Shown: positions 40,442 to 49,736, numbered from the stretch's first letter. The stretch is 64,000 nucleotides of DNA from MPNO01 sp965200535 (GCA_965200535.1 CBDAUF010000001.1:1302001-1366000); one strand, 5' to 3'. Numbers and translations are program-made. Notes: generated by a model not told the origin, from the letters alone.

Positions 40442-41062
40442 TCAGCTATCCGGCACCGCGCCCGAGGGAATAAAGTCCCGCACCGCCTTCATGGTGCGGT
40501 CCTTCGGGGCCTCGCCGTGGAGTCTGGACCGGGAACCGGCATTTTCGATACCCGACACCGCGGCAAACCGGATGATCTCGTCCGGCAGGAATTCCACGGC
40601 GAGCACGCCGCGCTGTGCCGAGGCCCACTCCGCCAGCAGCATTCCATTCGGACCGACCGTAATTTCCGGGTCGACAAGATGAGGCTCGCTCAAGAGAAAG
40701 AGAGCCAAAGCCCGAAGGGAGTCCGGTCGGATCGGCCGTTCGTCTCCGGCGCCGTCCCCGATCATCTCGTCGAGTTGCCGAATGCGGTCGGCGATAGCCG
40801 TGCGCCCCACGGACGACAGGATTTCGAGGATTTCCTCGGATCGGGTCGGCACATCCCCATAAAAACATGAAGGCTCGCGATGCTTCCCGGAGAGGCCTTC
40901 GCCGCTTTTGTACACTCCGGCTGTCGGTCGGAAATACGCCTCTTTTCCGGAGGACGAAGCGGCGCCCCCGCCGGTCATCGAGGTCGGTATGTCCGGGCTG
41001 CTGCTCGGTTCAGCCGGCATTTTGTCCGGACGCGTCGTTGGAAACTTATTGATCCGGTTCAT
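40442..41062 (-). CDS. hypothetical protein
   Basis: 206 residues from the ATG at 41062. The first third is low-complexity and Ser/Pro-rich. The rest is a compact helical domain (EEILEILSSVGRTAIADRIR; SLRALALFLLSEPHLVDPEI; GPNGMLLAEWASAQRGVLAV). The start is uncertain; the low-complexity part may be untranslated and an internal start used. No family recognised. Confidence 0.5.
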   Translation of the reverse strand: MNRINKFPTTRPDKMPAEPSSSPDIPTSMTGGGAASSSGKEAYFRPTAGVYKSGEGLSGKHREPSCFYGDVPTRSEEILEILSSVGRTAIADRIRQLDEMIGDGAGDERPIRPDSLRALALFLLSEPHLVDPEITVGPNGMLLAEWASAQRGVLAVEFLPDEIIRFAAVSGIENAGSRSRLHGEAPKDRTMKAVRDFIPSGAVPDS

Positions 41063-41183
41063 CGGGTCTTCGTTGCAGCCACGGCACGATAGGCCGCGGA
41101 GCGGGTGCGGTAAAGATCGAACTCGCTTCCACCCTCCCGGCAATCGCGATCTTTACGGTATCCGCCTCCCCCGCACGCCCCCC

Positions 41184-42530
41184 TCACCCCTCGCGGGCGA
41201 TGGCGTGGAAGAAGGTTCCGGTGACGCGGCCGCGCTGGCCGCCGCCGGGGCCGAGGGGGCGGCCTTCGCCGTCGTAGAGTGTGAGAAAGGCGTCGTCCGC
41301 CTGCACGGTCTCCGCCGTCGCATAGTGGAATTCGTGGCCGCGGACCGCGGCGCCGGCCGGGCCGAGGACGGACGGGCGGGCGGTCACGGCGCGGCGGTAG
41401 CCGAGATGGAGCCGGCGGCGCCGGAAGCTGGTCCTGTGCCCGAGCAGGCCGGCCATCGCATGCACCGCGCCGTCCGCATCCTCCAGCGCCTCGCCGAGCA
41501 CCATGTAGCCGCCGCACTCGCCGTGCACCGGCCGGGTGCGGGCGAACGACGCGAGCCCATCGAGGAACCGGCGGGCGGCCGCGATCCTGCCGGCGTGGAG
41601 TTCCGGATACCCGCCGGGAAGCCAGCAGCAGTCGCAGCCGGCCGGCGGCGGCTCGTCGGCGAGCGGCGAGAAGCGGACGATTTCCGCCCCCCGCCGCCGC
41701 CAGCCGGCGACCGCGTGCGGGTAGACGAAGGAGAACGCATCGTCCGCGGCGAGCGCGATGCGCTGGCCGGGCGGATCGAGCGGGCCGGTCGCGGCGGGTT
41801 CGCCGCGCGCGTCGCCGCCGCCGCCGCGCCCGTTCATGCGCGGGGGGCGCGCGAGCGCCGCGATCCGGTCGAGGTCTACCGTCTCCGCAACCTGGTCGGC
41901 GAGGGCGGCGAGCCGGCCTTCCAGGTCGCCGTGCTCGCGCGCCTGGACGAGGCCGAGATGGCGCTGCGGCAGGCCGAGATCGGGGCGCCTCGGCAGCCAG
42001 CCGAGCCGCGCCACCCCGGCCGCCGCCAGCCCCTCCGACGCGGTCCGCAGATGGCGGTCGCTGGCCACCCCGTTGAGCACCGCCCCGGCGACCGCCACGT
42101 CGGGGTCGAACCCGGCAAACCCGCGGGCGACCGCCCCGGCGGACTGCGCCTGGCCGGCGACGTCGATGACCAGGAGCACCGGTACGCCGAAGCGGGCGGC
42201 GATGTCGGCCGCCGCCCCCGACCGGCCCGGCCGCCCGGCGACTCCGTCATAGAGGCCCATCGCCGCCTCCATCACCGTCAGCCCGCCGCCGCCGCCGACA
42301 TGGCGCAGGATCGCCGCCATGTGGCCCGGCGACATGGACCAGCTGTCGAGGTTGAAGCAGTCGGCGCCCGAGGCGGCGGCGAGAAAGGCGGAATCGATGT
42401 AGTCGGGGCCGCATTTCACCGCCCGGACCGGCCGGCCGCGCCGCGCCAGCGCGGCGATCAGGCCGGCCGCGAGCGTGGTCTTCCCGGCCCCCGAGCGGGG
42501 GGCAGCGACGAGCAGGGCGGGCGCGGTCAA
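41184..42530 (-). CDS. cobB: cobyrinate a,c-diamide synthase
   Basis: 448 residues: an ATP-binding N-terminal domain (LLVAAPRSGAGKTTLAAGLI; VRAVKCGPDYIDSAFLAAAS) and a C-terminal glutamine amidotransferase domain with the nucleophile in VHGECGGYMVLGEALED. It amidates the a and c side chains of hydrogenobyrinic or cobyrinic acid. The ATG overlaps the cobA stop by 4 nt. It is the last gene of a cobA-cobB pair pointing away from cbiD. Confidence 0.93.
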   Translation of the reverse strand: MTAPALLVAAPRSGAGKTTLAAGLIAALARRGRPVRAVKCGPDYIDSAFLAAASGADCFNLDSWSMSPGHMAAILRHVGGGGGLTVMEAAMGLYDGVAGRPGRSGAAADIAARFGVPVLLVIDVAGQAQSAGAVARGFAGFDPDVAVAGAVLNGVASDRHLRTASEGLAAAGVARLGWLPRRPDLGLPQRHLGLVQAREHGDLEGRLAALADQVAETVDLDRIAALARPPRMNGRGGGGDARGEPAATGPLDPPGQRIALAADDAFSFVYPHAVAGWRRRGAEIVRFSPLADEPPPAGCDCCWLPGGYPELHAGRIAAARRFLDGLASFARTRPVHGECGGYMVLGEALEDADGAVHAMAGLLGHRTSFRRRRLHLGYRRAVTARPSVLGPAGAAVRGHEFHYATAETVQADDAFLTLYDGEGRPLGPGGGQRGRVTGTFFHAIAREG

Positions 42531-43354
42531 ACCAGCGCCCCAGCGAAGGCCGGCGCGATGCGCAGCAGCCGCTCGCGCATGGCGACGATCTCCCCGACGA
42601 CGACGATGGCCGGCGGCTCGATGGGATGGCGCCGCCGGTCGCCGCCGACCGCGCCCAGGGTGGAGATCAGGATGTTCTCGTCCGACCGCGTGGCGGCGGA
42701 GATCACCGCGACCGGGGTGGTCTCCGCCATGCCGCCGTCGATCAGCGCCCGGGCGATCCGCTCGATCCGGCGCAGCGCCATGTAGAGCACCAGCGGCTGG
42801 CCCAGCCTGGCGAGCGCCGCCCAGTCGGCCGCGCTGCCGTCATCGCCGGTCTCCGCGTCCGCCGCCGCGTGCCCGGTGGCCAGCACCACGGCGCGGTTGA
42901 CGTCGCGCAGCGTGGCCGGGATCGCCGCCACCGCCATCGCCGCCAGGCCGGCGGTCACGCCGGGGACGATGCGGAAGGGGATTCCGGCTTCGGCCAGGGT
43001 CAGCATCTCCTCGCCGCCGCGGCCGAACACCATGGGGTCGCCGCCCTTCAGCCGCAGCACCCGCCGGCCCGCGCGCGCCAGGCGGATCATCCGCGCGCAG
43101 AGGGCGGGCTGGTCGATCGAGTGCTCGCCGGCGCGCTTGCCGGAATAGATGCGGGCGGCTTCGGGGCGCGCGAGGTCGAGGATCCGGTCGTCGATCAGCG
43201 CATCGTGCAGGATGGTGTCGGCCTGTTGCAGGGCGCCGAGGGCGTTCACGGTGAGGTATCCCGGGTCGCCCGGCCCGGCGCCGACGAGCCACACGCTGCC
43301 CGGCTCGAACACCGGGCCGCCGTCCAGCAGGCTGTCCAGCTTGGCGCCGATCAT
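42527..43354 (-). CDS. cobA: uroporphyrinogen-III C-methyltransferase
   Basis: 275 residues with the SUMT signature set: VWLVGAGPGDPGYLTVNALG, ILHDALIDDRILDL, RVLRLKGGDPMVFGRGGEEM and FRIVPGVTAGLAAMAVAAIP. It uses two SAM to make precorrin-2 from uroporphyrinogen III, the entry to the corrin ring. It diverges from cbiD across about 65 nt and precedes cobB with a 4-nt overlap. Confidence 0.94.
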   Translation of the reverse strand: MIGAKLDSLLDGGPVFEPGSVWLVGAGPGDPGYLTVNALGALQQADTILHDALIDDRILDLARPEAARIYSGKRAGEHSIDQPALCARMIRLARAGRRVLRLKGGDPMVFGRGGEEMLTLAEAGIPFRIVPGVTAGLAAMAVAAIPATLRDVNRAVVLATGHAAADAETGDDGSAADWAALARLGQPLVLYMALRRIERIARALIDGGMAETTPVAVISAATRSDENILISTLGAVGGDRRRHPIEPPAIVVVGEIVAMRERLLRIAPAFAGALV

Positions 43355-43419
43355 CGCGCGGTTCCCCCGCGGCCCCGGGGCGGGTGACAGGACCGCCGCA
43401 AAGGCCTATCTCCTCGGTC

Positions 43420-44496
43420 ATGGTACGCGATCGGCCGCTGCGGCGGGGCTGGACGACGGGCGCCTGCGCCACCGCCGCCGCCAAGTCGGCGTTCACCGCG
43501 CTGCTGACCGGTGCGTTCGACGATCCGGTGACGATAACCCTGCCGCGCGGCGGCCGGGCCGCCTTCGCGCTGGCCGACCACCGGCTGACGCCGGATGCGG
43601 CCGCCGCCGCGGTGGTCAAGGACGCCGGCGACGACCCCGACGTGACGCACGGCGCCCTGGTCCGGGCGACGGTCCGCAGGGCGGCGGGCGGGCTGCACTT
43701 CCGCGCCGGCCCGGGCGTCGGCACGGTGACCCGGCCGGGCCTGCCGGTCGAGCCCGGCGAGCCGGCGATCAACCCGGTGCCCCGCCGGATGATCGCCGAC
43801 GCCATCGCCGAGGTCGCCGACGCGCACGGCGATGGCGGCGGCGTCGAGGTGGAAATCTCCATCCCCGGCGGCGAGGAGATGGCGCGCAAGACCATGAACC
43901 CGCGGCTCGGGATCGAGGGAGGCCTGTCCATCCTCGGGACCACCGGGATCGTCGTTCCCTATTCCTGCGCCGCGTGGATCCATTCGATCCACAGCGGCAT
44001 CAACGTGGCGCGGGCGGCCGGGCTGACCCATGTCGCCGGCGCCACCGGCGCGGCCTCGGAAGCGGCGGTGCAGCGCTACTACGGCCTGCCCGAGACGGCG
44101 CTGATCGACATGGGCGATTTCGTCGGCGGGATGCTCAAGTTCCTGCGCCGGCACCCGGTGCCGAGAGTGACCGTCGCCGGCGGGGTGGCGAAGATGACCA
44201 AGCTCGCCCAGGGGCGGCTCGACCTCCATTCGCGCAAGGGCGCGGTGGATCGGCAGGCGCTCGCCGCGGTTGCCGCCGCGGTCGGGGCCGGCCGCGCGGC
44301 GGCGGAGGCCATCGCCGGCGCCAACACGACGGCGCTGGCCTTCGAGATCGCCGCCGCCGAGGGGCTCGCGCTCGGCGATGCCGTCGCCGACGCCGCCTGC
44401 CGCACGGCCCAGGCGGCCGTCGCCGGGGCCGGCATCGCGGTCGATGTGCTGGTCTTCGACCGCGACGGCGGTCTCGCGGGCCGGTCGCTTCGCTAG
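43420..44496 (+). CDS. cbiD: CbiD-type precorrin-5B C1-methyltransferase
   Basis: 358 residues beginning MVRDRPLRRGWTTGACATAA, the CbiD hallmark, with KTMNPRLGIEGGLSILGTTG and AGGVAKMTKLAQGRLDLHSR later. CbiD methylates C1 in the cobalt-early pathway and takes the place of CobF in some organisms with aerobic-type genes. No cobF is seen in this cluster. An in-frame GTG at 43384 would add 12 residues. Its stop shares CTAG (44493-44496) with the convergent cobM stop. Confidence 0.92.
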   Translation: MVRDRPLRRGWTTGACATAAAKSAFTALLTGAFDDPVTITLPRGGRAAFALADHRLTPDAAAAAVVKDAGDDPDVTHGALVRATVRRAAGGLHFRAGPGVGTVTRPGLPVEPGEPAINPVPRRMIADAIAEVADAHGDGGGVEVEISIPGGEEMARKTMNPRLGIEGGLSILGTTGIVVPYSCAAWIHSIHSGINVARAAGLTHVAGATGAASEAAVQRYYGLPETALIDMGDFVGGMLKFLRRHPVPRVTVAGGVAKMTKLAQGRLDLHSRKGAVDRQALAAVAAAVGAGRAAAEAIAGANTTALAFEIAAAEGLALGDAVADAACRTAQAAVAGAGIAVDVLVFDRDGGLAGRSLR

Positions 44497-45263
44497 GGGC
44501 ATCCGGTCGACCCTTCGCGGAACCGGCGGCGGTATTCGGGATCGTAGAGGGCGCTGTCGCGGAAGTCCTCGGCCGCCAGCGCCGGGCCCACCAGGATGGT
44601 CGCGGTGCGCTCCATCGCCGCCGCCGCCGCCGCGTCCTCGATGGTCGCCAGCGTCCCGCGCACCACCCGCTCGTCCGGCCAGCTCGCCCGGCAGACGACG
44701 GCGGCCGGACAGTCCGCGCCGTAGTGCGGCAGGAGGCGCGCCACGATCCGGTCCAGCGCGTGGATCGAGAGATGGATCGCGAGCGTGGCGCCGGTCGCCG
44801 CAAAGGCTTCCAGCGTCTCGCCTTCCGGCATCGGCGAGGCGCGGCCCTGGGTGCGGGTCAGAACCAGCGACTGGGCGACCCCCGGCAGCGTCAGCTCGCG
44901 CCGCAGCGACGCCGCGGCGGCGGCGAAGGCGGGCACGCCCGGCGTCATCGTGCAGGGGATGCCGAGCCGGTCGAGCCGGCGCAGCTGTTCGCCGGCGGCG
45001 CTCCAGATCGAGAGGTCGCCCGAGTGCAGCCGGGCGACATCCTTGCCGTCGGCGTGCGCCGCCCGCATCGCATCGACGATCCCGTCGAGGCTCATCGGCG
45101 CGGTATCGACGATCTCCGCATCCGCCGGACAGTGCGCGAGGATGCCGCGGTGCACCAGCGAGCCGGCGTAGAGGCAGACCGGACAGCGCGCCAGCAAGTC
45201 GCGCCCGCGCAGCGTGATCAGGTCGGGCGCCCCCGGTCCGGCGCCGATGAAATGGACGGTCAT
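44493..45263 (-). CDS. cobM: precorrin-4 C11-methyltransferase
   Basis: 256 residues with MTVHFIGAGPGAPDLITLRG, CLYAGSLVHRGILAHC, GKDVARLHSGDLSIWSAAGE and PCTMTPGVPAFAAAAASLRR, a tetrapyrrole methylase of the CobM/CbiF type. It adds a methyl at C11 of precorrin-4. ATG overlaps the cobE stop. It belongs to a long minus-strand string cobL-cobE-cobM. Confidence 0.93.
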   Translation of the reverse strand: MTVHFIGAGPGAPDLITLRGRDLLARCPVCLYAGSLVHRGILAHCPADAEIVDTAPMSLDGIVDAMRAAHADGKDVARLHSGDLSIWSAAGEQLRRLDRLGIPCTMTPGVPAFAAAAASLRRELTLPGVAQSLVLTRTQGRASPMPEGETLEAFAATGATLAIHLSIHALDRIVARLLPHYGADCPAAVVCRASWPDERVVRGTLATIEDAAAAAAMERTATILVGPALAAEDFRDSALYDPEYRRRFREGSTGCP

Positions 45264-45643
45264 GCGCCCTCCCCGCGCGCCACCGCGCAGGCAACCCCGC
45301 CGCGCGCGATGCGGGGCAGCAGCAGAACCGGGTTGCGCCCGGCGGCGGCGAGCGCGGCCGCTTCCGACACCGCGCCCAGGCCGGTGGCCGCCAGCGCGGC
45401 GGCGGACCAGGTGACGCAGAGGGGCTGCACGGCTGCGAGGCGCGCCGCCCCGACCGTTTTCAGCGGCAGGCCGAGGGCTGCGGCGGCGGCCGCGATCCCG
45501 GCTTCGTCCGCCTTGAACGCCGGCGCGGCGATCGCATCGGCCTGCCCGGGGTCCGTCCCCGCCGCCGCCAGGGCCTCGCGGATTGCCGCCGCGATCGGTT
45601 CCGCCGGGGCGCCGCGGCGGCATCCGATGCCGACGACGATCAC
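45260..45643 (-). CDS. cobE: cobalamin biosynthesis protein CobE (CbiG C-terminal-like)
   Basis: 127 residues from a GTG overlapping the cobL stop. The pattern IVVGIGCRRGAPAEPIAAAI, IAAPAFKADEAGIAAAAAAL and GLPLKTVGAARLAAVQPLCV matches CobE and the C-terminal domain of CbiG. In the oxygen-dependent pathway CobE is a small accessory protein of uncertain chemistry. The absence of the CbiG N-terminal lactonase part is consistent with ring contraction by CobG/CobJ. Confidence 0.88.
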   Translation of the reverse strand: MIVVGIGCRRGAPAEPIAAAIREALAAAGTDPGQADAIAAPAFKADEAGIAAAAAALGLPLKTVGAARLAAVQPLCVTWSAAALAATGLGAVSEAAALAAAGRNPVLLLPRIARGGVACAVARGEGA

Positions 45644-46893
45644 CGCCTGGTCGCCTGCAGCTGGGTGACCGTCATCGCCGGCCTGAACCCCCTCAGCCCG
45701 CCGATCCGGTCGAGCCGTTCGACCGCGAGCCGGATCAGCGCGCCGCCGGTCCCTGCCGCGAAGCCGCCGAGGACGAGATCGCCGTCGAGGGTGACGCTGT
45801 TCGCCACCAGCCGGCCGCCGGGCCCGAGCGCGTCCCATGCCGCCTCGAGGACGCCGCCGCCGGCGAGGCCGCCGCCGACGAAGACCGCATCCGGCGGCGG
45901 CAGGGATGCCAGCGCGCCGGGCGCCTCGCCCTGCACGACCTCGAGGCGCGGCACGCCGAGCGCGGCGGCGTTGCGCCGCGCGCGCGCCGCCCGGTCTGCG
46001 CGCCGTTCGACGGCGACGGCCCGGTTGGCCGGATGCGCCAGCAGCCATTCGATGGCGACCGACCCCGATCCGGCGCCGATGTCCCAGAGCAGGCCGCCGG
46101 CCCGGGGCTGCAGGCTCGACAGGGTGACCGCGCGGATTTCCCGCTTGGTCAGCATTCCATCGGACTCGAACAGCCCGTCGGGCAGGCCGGAGGCGGCGGG
46201 GATCACCCGCGCATCCGCGGCCGCGGCCACCGAGACGGCCATCATGTTGAGGCGCACGATGCCGCCGATGTCGAAACCGTCGGCGCGGGCGCGGCGAATC
46301 CGTTCCGACGGCCCGCCGAGGGCCTCGAGAACGGTCATCCCGCTCGGCCCGAAACCGTATGTCGTCAACAGCCGCGCGACGGCGCCCGGGGTGGTCTCGT
46401 CGGCGGACAGGACGAGGAGGCGCCGCGACGGCTGAAGGTGCGGGAGCAGCGTCTCCAGCGGATGGCCGCAGAGCGACACCGTCTCCACATCCTGCAGCGC
46501 CCAGCCCAGCCGGCCTGCCGCCAGCGCGAAGGAGGAGGGCGCCGTGAACACCGACATCTCGCGCGCCGGCACCGCTTCCGCGAGCACGGGGCCGATGCCG
46601 TGGTGGAACGGATCGCCGGAGGCGAGCACCGCGACCGGCGCGCCGCGCAGCGCCTCGATCCTCGCGACGGCGGAGCGGATGGGGCTGGGCCAGGCGACCG
46701 CCTCTCCGCCGATCAGGTCTGCGAGCAGCCGCAGATGGCGCCGGCCGCCGAAGACGACGGCGGCTTCGGAGACCTTCCGCCTCGCCGCGCTGCACAGGCC
46801 CTCGACACCGTCCTCGCCGACCCCGACAATGGACAGCCAGCGTTCGGCGGCGCCGGCGCTTTCGGCTGGCGCGGGAGGGCCGGGCGGTGTCAC
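45640..46893 (-). CDS. cobL: precorrin-6Y C5,15-methyltransferase (decarboxylating)
   Basis: 417 residues, the fused CobL form. The N-terminal methylase domain has WLSIVGVGEDGVEGLCSAAR and GDPFHHGIGPVLA. The C-terminal CbiT-like domain has DGMLTKREIRAVTLSSLQPR and LLWDIGAGSGSVAIEWLLAH. It methylates C5 and C15 and decarboxylates the C12 acetate. The only plausible start is a GTG at 46893, which overlaps head-to-head with the GTG of cobK (46887-46889). Confidence 0.93.
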   Translation of the reverse strand: MTPPGPPAPAESAGAAERWLSIVGVGEDGVEGLCSAARRKVSEAAVVFGGRRHLRLLADLIGGEAVAWPSPIRSAVARIEALRGAPVAVLASGDPFHHGIGPVLAEAVPAREMSVFTAPSSFALAAGRLGWALQDVETVSLCGHPLETLLPHLQPSRRLLVLSADETTPGAVARLLTTYGFGPSGMTVLEALGGPSERIRRARADGFDIGGIVRLNMMAVSVAAAADARVIPAASGLPDGLFESDGMLTKREIRAVTLSSLQPRAGGLLWDIGAGSGSVAIEWLLAHPANRAVAVERRADRAARARRNAAALGVPRLEVVQGEAPGALASLPPPDAVFVGGGLAGGGVLEAAWDALGPGGRLVANSVTLDGDLVLGGFAAGTGGALIRLAVERLDRIGGLRGFRPAMTVTQLQATRR

Positions 46894-47657
46894 GGCTGAA
46901 AGTCCTTCTGCTCGGCGGAACCGCCGAGGCCAGCGCCCTCGCCCGTCTGATCGCCGGCGATCCCCGGTTCGCGGGCGTCCTGTCGCTCGCCGGCGCCACG
47001 CGGTCTCCCGCCGCCTCGCCGCTCGCGATGCGGATCGGCGGTTTCGGCGGCGCGGACGGGCTCGCCGCCTATCTCGGGCGGAACGGTATCGGCGCGCTGG
47101 TGGACGCAACGCACCCCTTCGCCGCCGCGATCTCCGCGAACGCGGCGGCCGCCGCCGCCACAGCCGGCGTTCCCTGCCTCGCCGTGCGCCGTCCGCCCTG
47201 GGAAGAGGCGCCGGGCGACCGCTGGATCCGCACGCCCGACATGCCGGCGGCGGCGGCGGCGCTCGGCGCCGAACCGCGGACCGTGTTTCTGACCGTGGGG
47301 CGCAAGGACCTCGCCCCGTTTCGCGGCGCCCCCCAGCACACCTATATCGTGCGCAGCATCGATCCGCCGCCGCCCGACCGTCTGCCGCCCGATGCGACGG
47401 CGATCGCCGCGCGCGGCCCCTTCGCGGTGGAGGATGAGGAGCGCCTGCTGCGGCGCCACCGCATCGAGGCGGTGGTCACCAAGAACTCGGGCGGTGCGGC
47501 GACCGCCGCCAAGCTGACCGCGGCGCGGCGGTGCGGCATCCCGGTCTTCATGGTCGACCGGCCGCCGCCGGCCGGCCCCGCGGTGCCGGCGGTCGAGGAC
47601 GCCTGGCGCTGGCTCGAGGCGCGTCATGCCGGGGCCGCCGCCGCGCGCGGCGTGTAG
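46887..47657 (+). CDS. cobK: precorrin-6A reductase
   Basis: 256 residues: MSRLKVLLLGGTAEASALAR (nucleotide-binding start), ALVDATHPFAAAISANAAAA, RTVFLTVGRKDLAPF and HRIEAVVTKNSGGAATAAKL, all CobK features. It reduces precorrin-6A to 6B with NADPH. It is the only plus-strand gene between two minus-strand strings: its 5' end overlaps cobL by 7 nt and its 3' end overlaps cobJ by 34 nt. Confidence 0.92.
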   Translation: MSRLKVLLLGGTAEASALARLIAGDPRFAGVLSLAGATRSPAASPLAMRIGGFGGADGLAAYLGRNGIGALVDATHPFAAAISANAAAAAATAGVPCLAVRRPPWEEAPGDRWIRTPDMPAAAAALGAEPRTVFLTVGRKDLAPFRGAPQHTYIVRSIDPPPPDRLPPDATAIAARGPFAVEDEERLLRRHRIEAVVTKNSGGAATAAKLTAARRCGIPVFMVDRPPPAGPAVPAVEDAWRWLEARHAGAAAARGV

Positions 47658-48379
47658 ACCCAGACGCCGCCGGCCTCCCGCTTCAGGCTGCGGGTGGCGC
47701 TGGAACCGACGATGATCAGGGTCCGCATGTCCGCCATGCCCGGTTCGGCGGCGGACAGCGGCGCGACGACGATGGTCTCGTCCGCCCGGCTCACCGCGGT
47801 CGCGAAGACCACCGGCGTGTCCGGCGCGCGGTGGCCGCGCAGCAGGTCCAGCGCCTTGCCGAGCTGCCACGGCCGGGCGCGCGAGATCGGGTTGTAGAGG
47901 GCGATCACGAAATCGGCCTCGGCGGCCGCGCGCAGCCGCTGCAGCACGGTATCCCACGGCTTCAGGTTGTCCGACAGCGATATGGCGCAGAAGTCGTGGC
48001 CGAGCGGCGCGCCGGTCCGGGCCGCCGCCGCGATCATCGCCGTCACGCCGGGAACCACCGCGATGTCGATATCCGGGTTGCCCTCCGACTCGAGAGCCTC
48101 GAACAGGGTCGCCGCCATCGCGAAGACGCCGGCGTCCCCGGAGGACACGACGGCGACCGTCTCCCCCGCCGCCGCCAGCGCCATCGCGCGCCGCGCGCGG
48201 TCCATCTCCTCCCGGTTGTCGAAAACGTGGACGGTCTGGTCGCTGCGCGCCCGCACGCGCGCGAGGTAGGGGCCGTACCCGACTAGGTGGCGGGCCTCGT
48301 CCAGCGCTTCGCCGGCGGCGGGGGTGGTGTAGCGCTCGTCGCCCGGCCCCAGCCCGACCACAGTGATGCGCCCGCTCAC
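47624..48379 (-). CDS. cobJ: precorrin-3B C17-methyltransferase
   Basis: 251 residues from a GTG: SGRITVVGLGPGDERYTTPA, GYGPYLARVRARSDQTVHVF, VAVVSSGDAGVFAMAATLFE, PGVTAMIAAAARTGAPLGHD and ALYNPISRARPWQL. This is the CobJ/CbiH ring-contraction methyltransferase. The stop of cobI overlaps its GTG (48376-48379). It acts right after CobG makes precorrin-3B. Confidence 0.93.
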   Translation of the reverse strand: MSGRITVVGLGPGDERYTTPAAGEALDEARHLVGYGPYLARVRARSDQTVHVFDNREEMDRARRAMALAAAGETVAVVSSGDAGVFAMAATLFEALESEGNPDIDIAVVPGVTAMIAAAARTGAPLGHDFCAISLSDNLKPWDTVLQRLRAAAEADFVIALYNPISRARPWQLGKALDLLRGHRAPDTPVVFATAVSRADETIVVAPLSAAEPGMADMRTLIIVGSSATRSLKREAGGVWVYTPRAAAAPA

Positions 48380-49107
48380 GATGTCGTCCGGGCGCTCGGC
48401 ACGAGCACGAGCGAGAAGTAGGGGGCGTCGTCGGCCGTCATTTGCGACAGCGGAACGATGCGTTCGCCGGGCATCGAGCCGCGCTCCACGTAGACCGCGC
48501 GCTCCAGCAGCCCGGCGCGGGCGAGCACCCGGCGGATTTTCGCGAGGTGCCGTCCGACCTTCATGATGACCGCAGCATCCGCCGATTGCAGGCGGCGGAG
48601 CAGCGCCTCCTCGCCGAGGGTGCCGGCGAGCACCGAGAGGCTGTCGTCGCCGCGCGCCATCGGCGCGCCGGCCCGCGCCCAGCACGCGGCCATCGCCGTC
48701 ACGCCCGGCACGATCTCCACCCGGTAGCCCGCCGCCAGCCGGTCGTTCACATACATGAACGAACCGAAGAGGAGGGGATCGCCCTCGCACAGCAGGGCGG
48801 TATCCGACCCGTTGTCGAGCACGCCGGCGATGCCGCGCGCGGCCTCGTCGTAGAAGGACGCCATGGCGTCCCGGTACGCGGCGCGGCATTTCGCGATCTC
48901 GGTGGTGTAGGGGTAGGCGAACCGGAGCTCCCGGACATCGGGCGCAAGATGCCGGTCGGCGATGCGCCGCGCGTGTCCGGTCTCGCCCTGCCTGGCGAAA
49001 TACGCGACCGCGGGAACGGCGCCCAGCAGCCGGGCCGCCTTCAGGGTCAGCAGTTCCGGGTCGCCCGGACCGACCCCGACGCCGAACAGCGTCCCCGCGC
49101 CGCTCAT
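48376..49107 (-). CDS. cobI: precorrin-2 C20-methyltransferase
   Basis: 243 residues: TLFGVGVGPGDPELLTLKAA, AYPYTTEIAKCRAAYRDAM, TALLCEGDPLLFGSFMYVND and VEIVPGVTAMAACWARAGAP, the CobI/CbiL pattern. It converts precorrin-2 to precorrin-3A. 4-nt overlaps with cobH and cobJ indicate one polycistronic unit. Confidence 0.93.
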   Translation of the reverse strand: MSGAGTLFGVGVGPGDPELLTLKAARLLGAVPAVAYFARQGETGHARRIADRHLAPDVRELRFAYPYTTEIAKCRAAYRDAMASFYDEAARGIAGVLDNGSDTALLCEGDPLLFGSFMYVNDRLAAGYRVEIVPGVTAMAACWARAGAPMARGDDSLSVLAGTLGEEALLRRLQSADAAVIMKVGRHLAKIRRVLARAGLLERAVYVERGSMPGERIVPLSQMTADDAPYFSLVLVPSARTTS

Positions 49108-49736
49108 TCGCGCTCGCTCGCCAGCGCGTTCACCGCCGCCGTCGCCATGGCGCTGCCGCCGCGCCGGCCGCGCACCACCAGATGCGGCGGCTCTCCCCGC
49201 CTCTCCAGGGCTGCCTTCGATTCCGCCGCGCCGACGAACCCGACCGGCACGCCGATCACCGCCGCCGGCTTCGGCGCCCCCTCGTCCAGCAGTTCGAGCA
49301 GCCGGAACAGCGCCGTCGGTGCGTTGCCGATGGCGACCAGGGCGCCGGCCAGCCGGTCCCGCCACAGGTCGACCGCGGCCGCCGACCGGGTGGTCCGCAG
49401 GCGGCGGGCGAGACCGGGGACGGCATCCGCATCCAGCGTGCAGATCACCTCGTTGTCCGCCGGCAGGCGCGCCCGCGTGATGCCGGAGGCCACCATCTTC
49501 GCATCGCACAGGATCGGGGCGCCGGCGTGCAGGGCGGCGGCGGCGGCGGCGGCGAAGCCGGGCGAGAACCGGATATCGCCGACCAGATCGACCATCCCGC
49601 AGGCGTGGATCATGCGCACCGCCACCCGCGCCTCGGCATCCGGCAGCCCGGCGAGATCGGCTTCCGACCGGATGGCCGCGAACGACCGCCGGTAGATCGC
49701 CGCGCCGTCGCGGACATAGTCGTAGCGTCCCGTCAT
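49104..49736 (-). CDS. cobH: precorrin-8X methylmutase
   Basis: 210 residues: YVRDGAAIYRRSFAAIRSEA, VAVRMIHACGMVDLVGDIRF (catalytic His), GAPILCDAKMVASGITRARL and PVGFVGAAESKAAL. It moves a methyl from C11 to C12 to give hydrogenobyrinate. Overlaps both neighbours by 4 nt. Confidence 0.94.
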   Translation of the reverse strand: MTGRYDYVRDGAAIYRRSFAAIRSEADLAGLPDAEARVAVRMIHACGMVDLVGDIRFSPGFAAAAAAALHAGAPILCDAKMVASGITRARLPADNEVICTLDADAVPGLARRLRTTRSAAAVDLWRDRLAGALVAIGNAPTALFRLLELLDEGAPKPAAVIGVPVGFVGAAESKAALERRGEPPHLVVRGRRGGSAMATAAVNALASERE

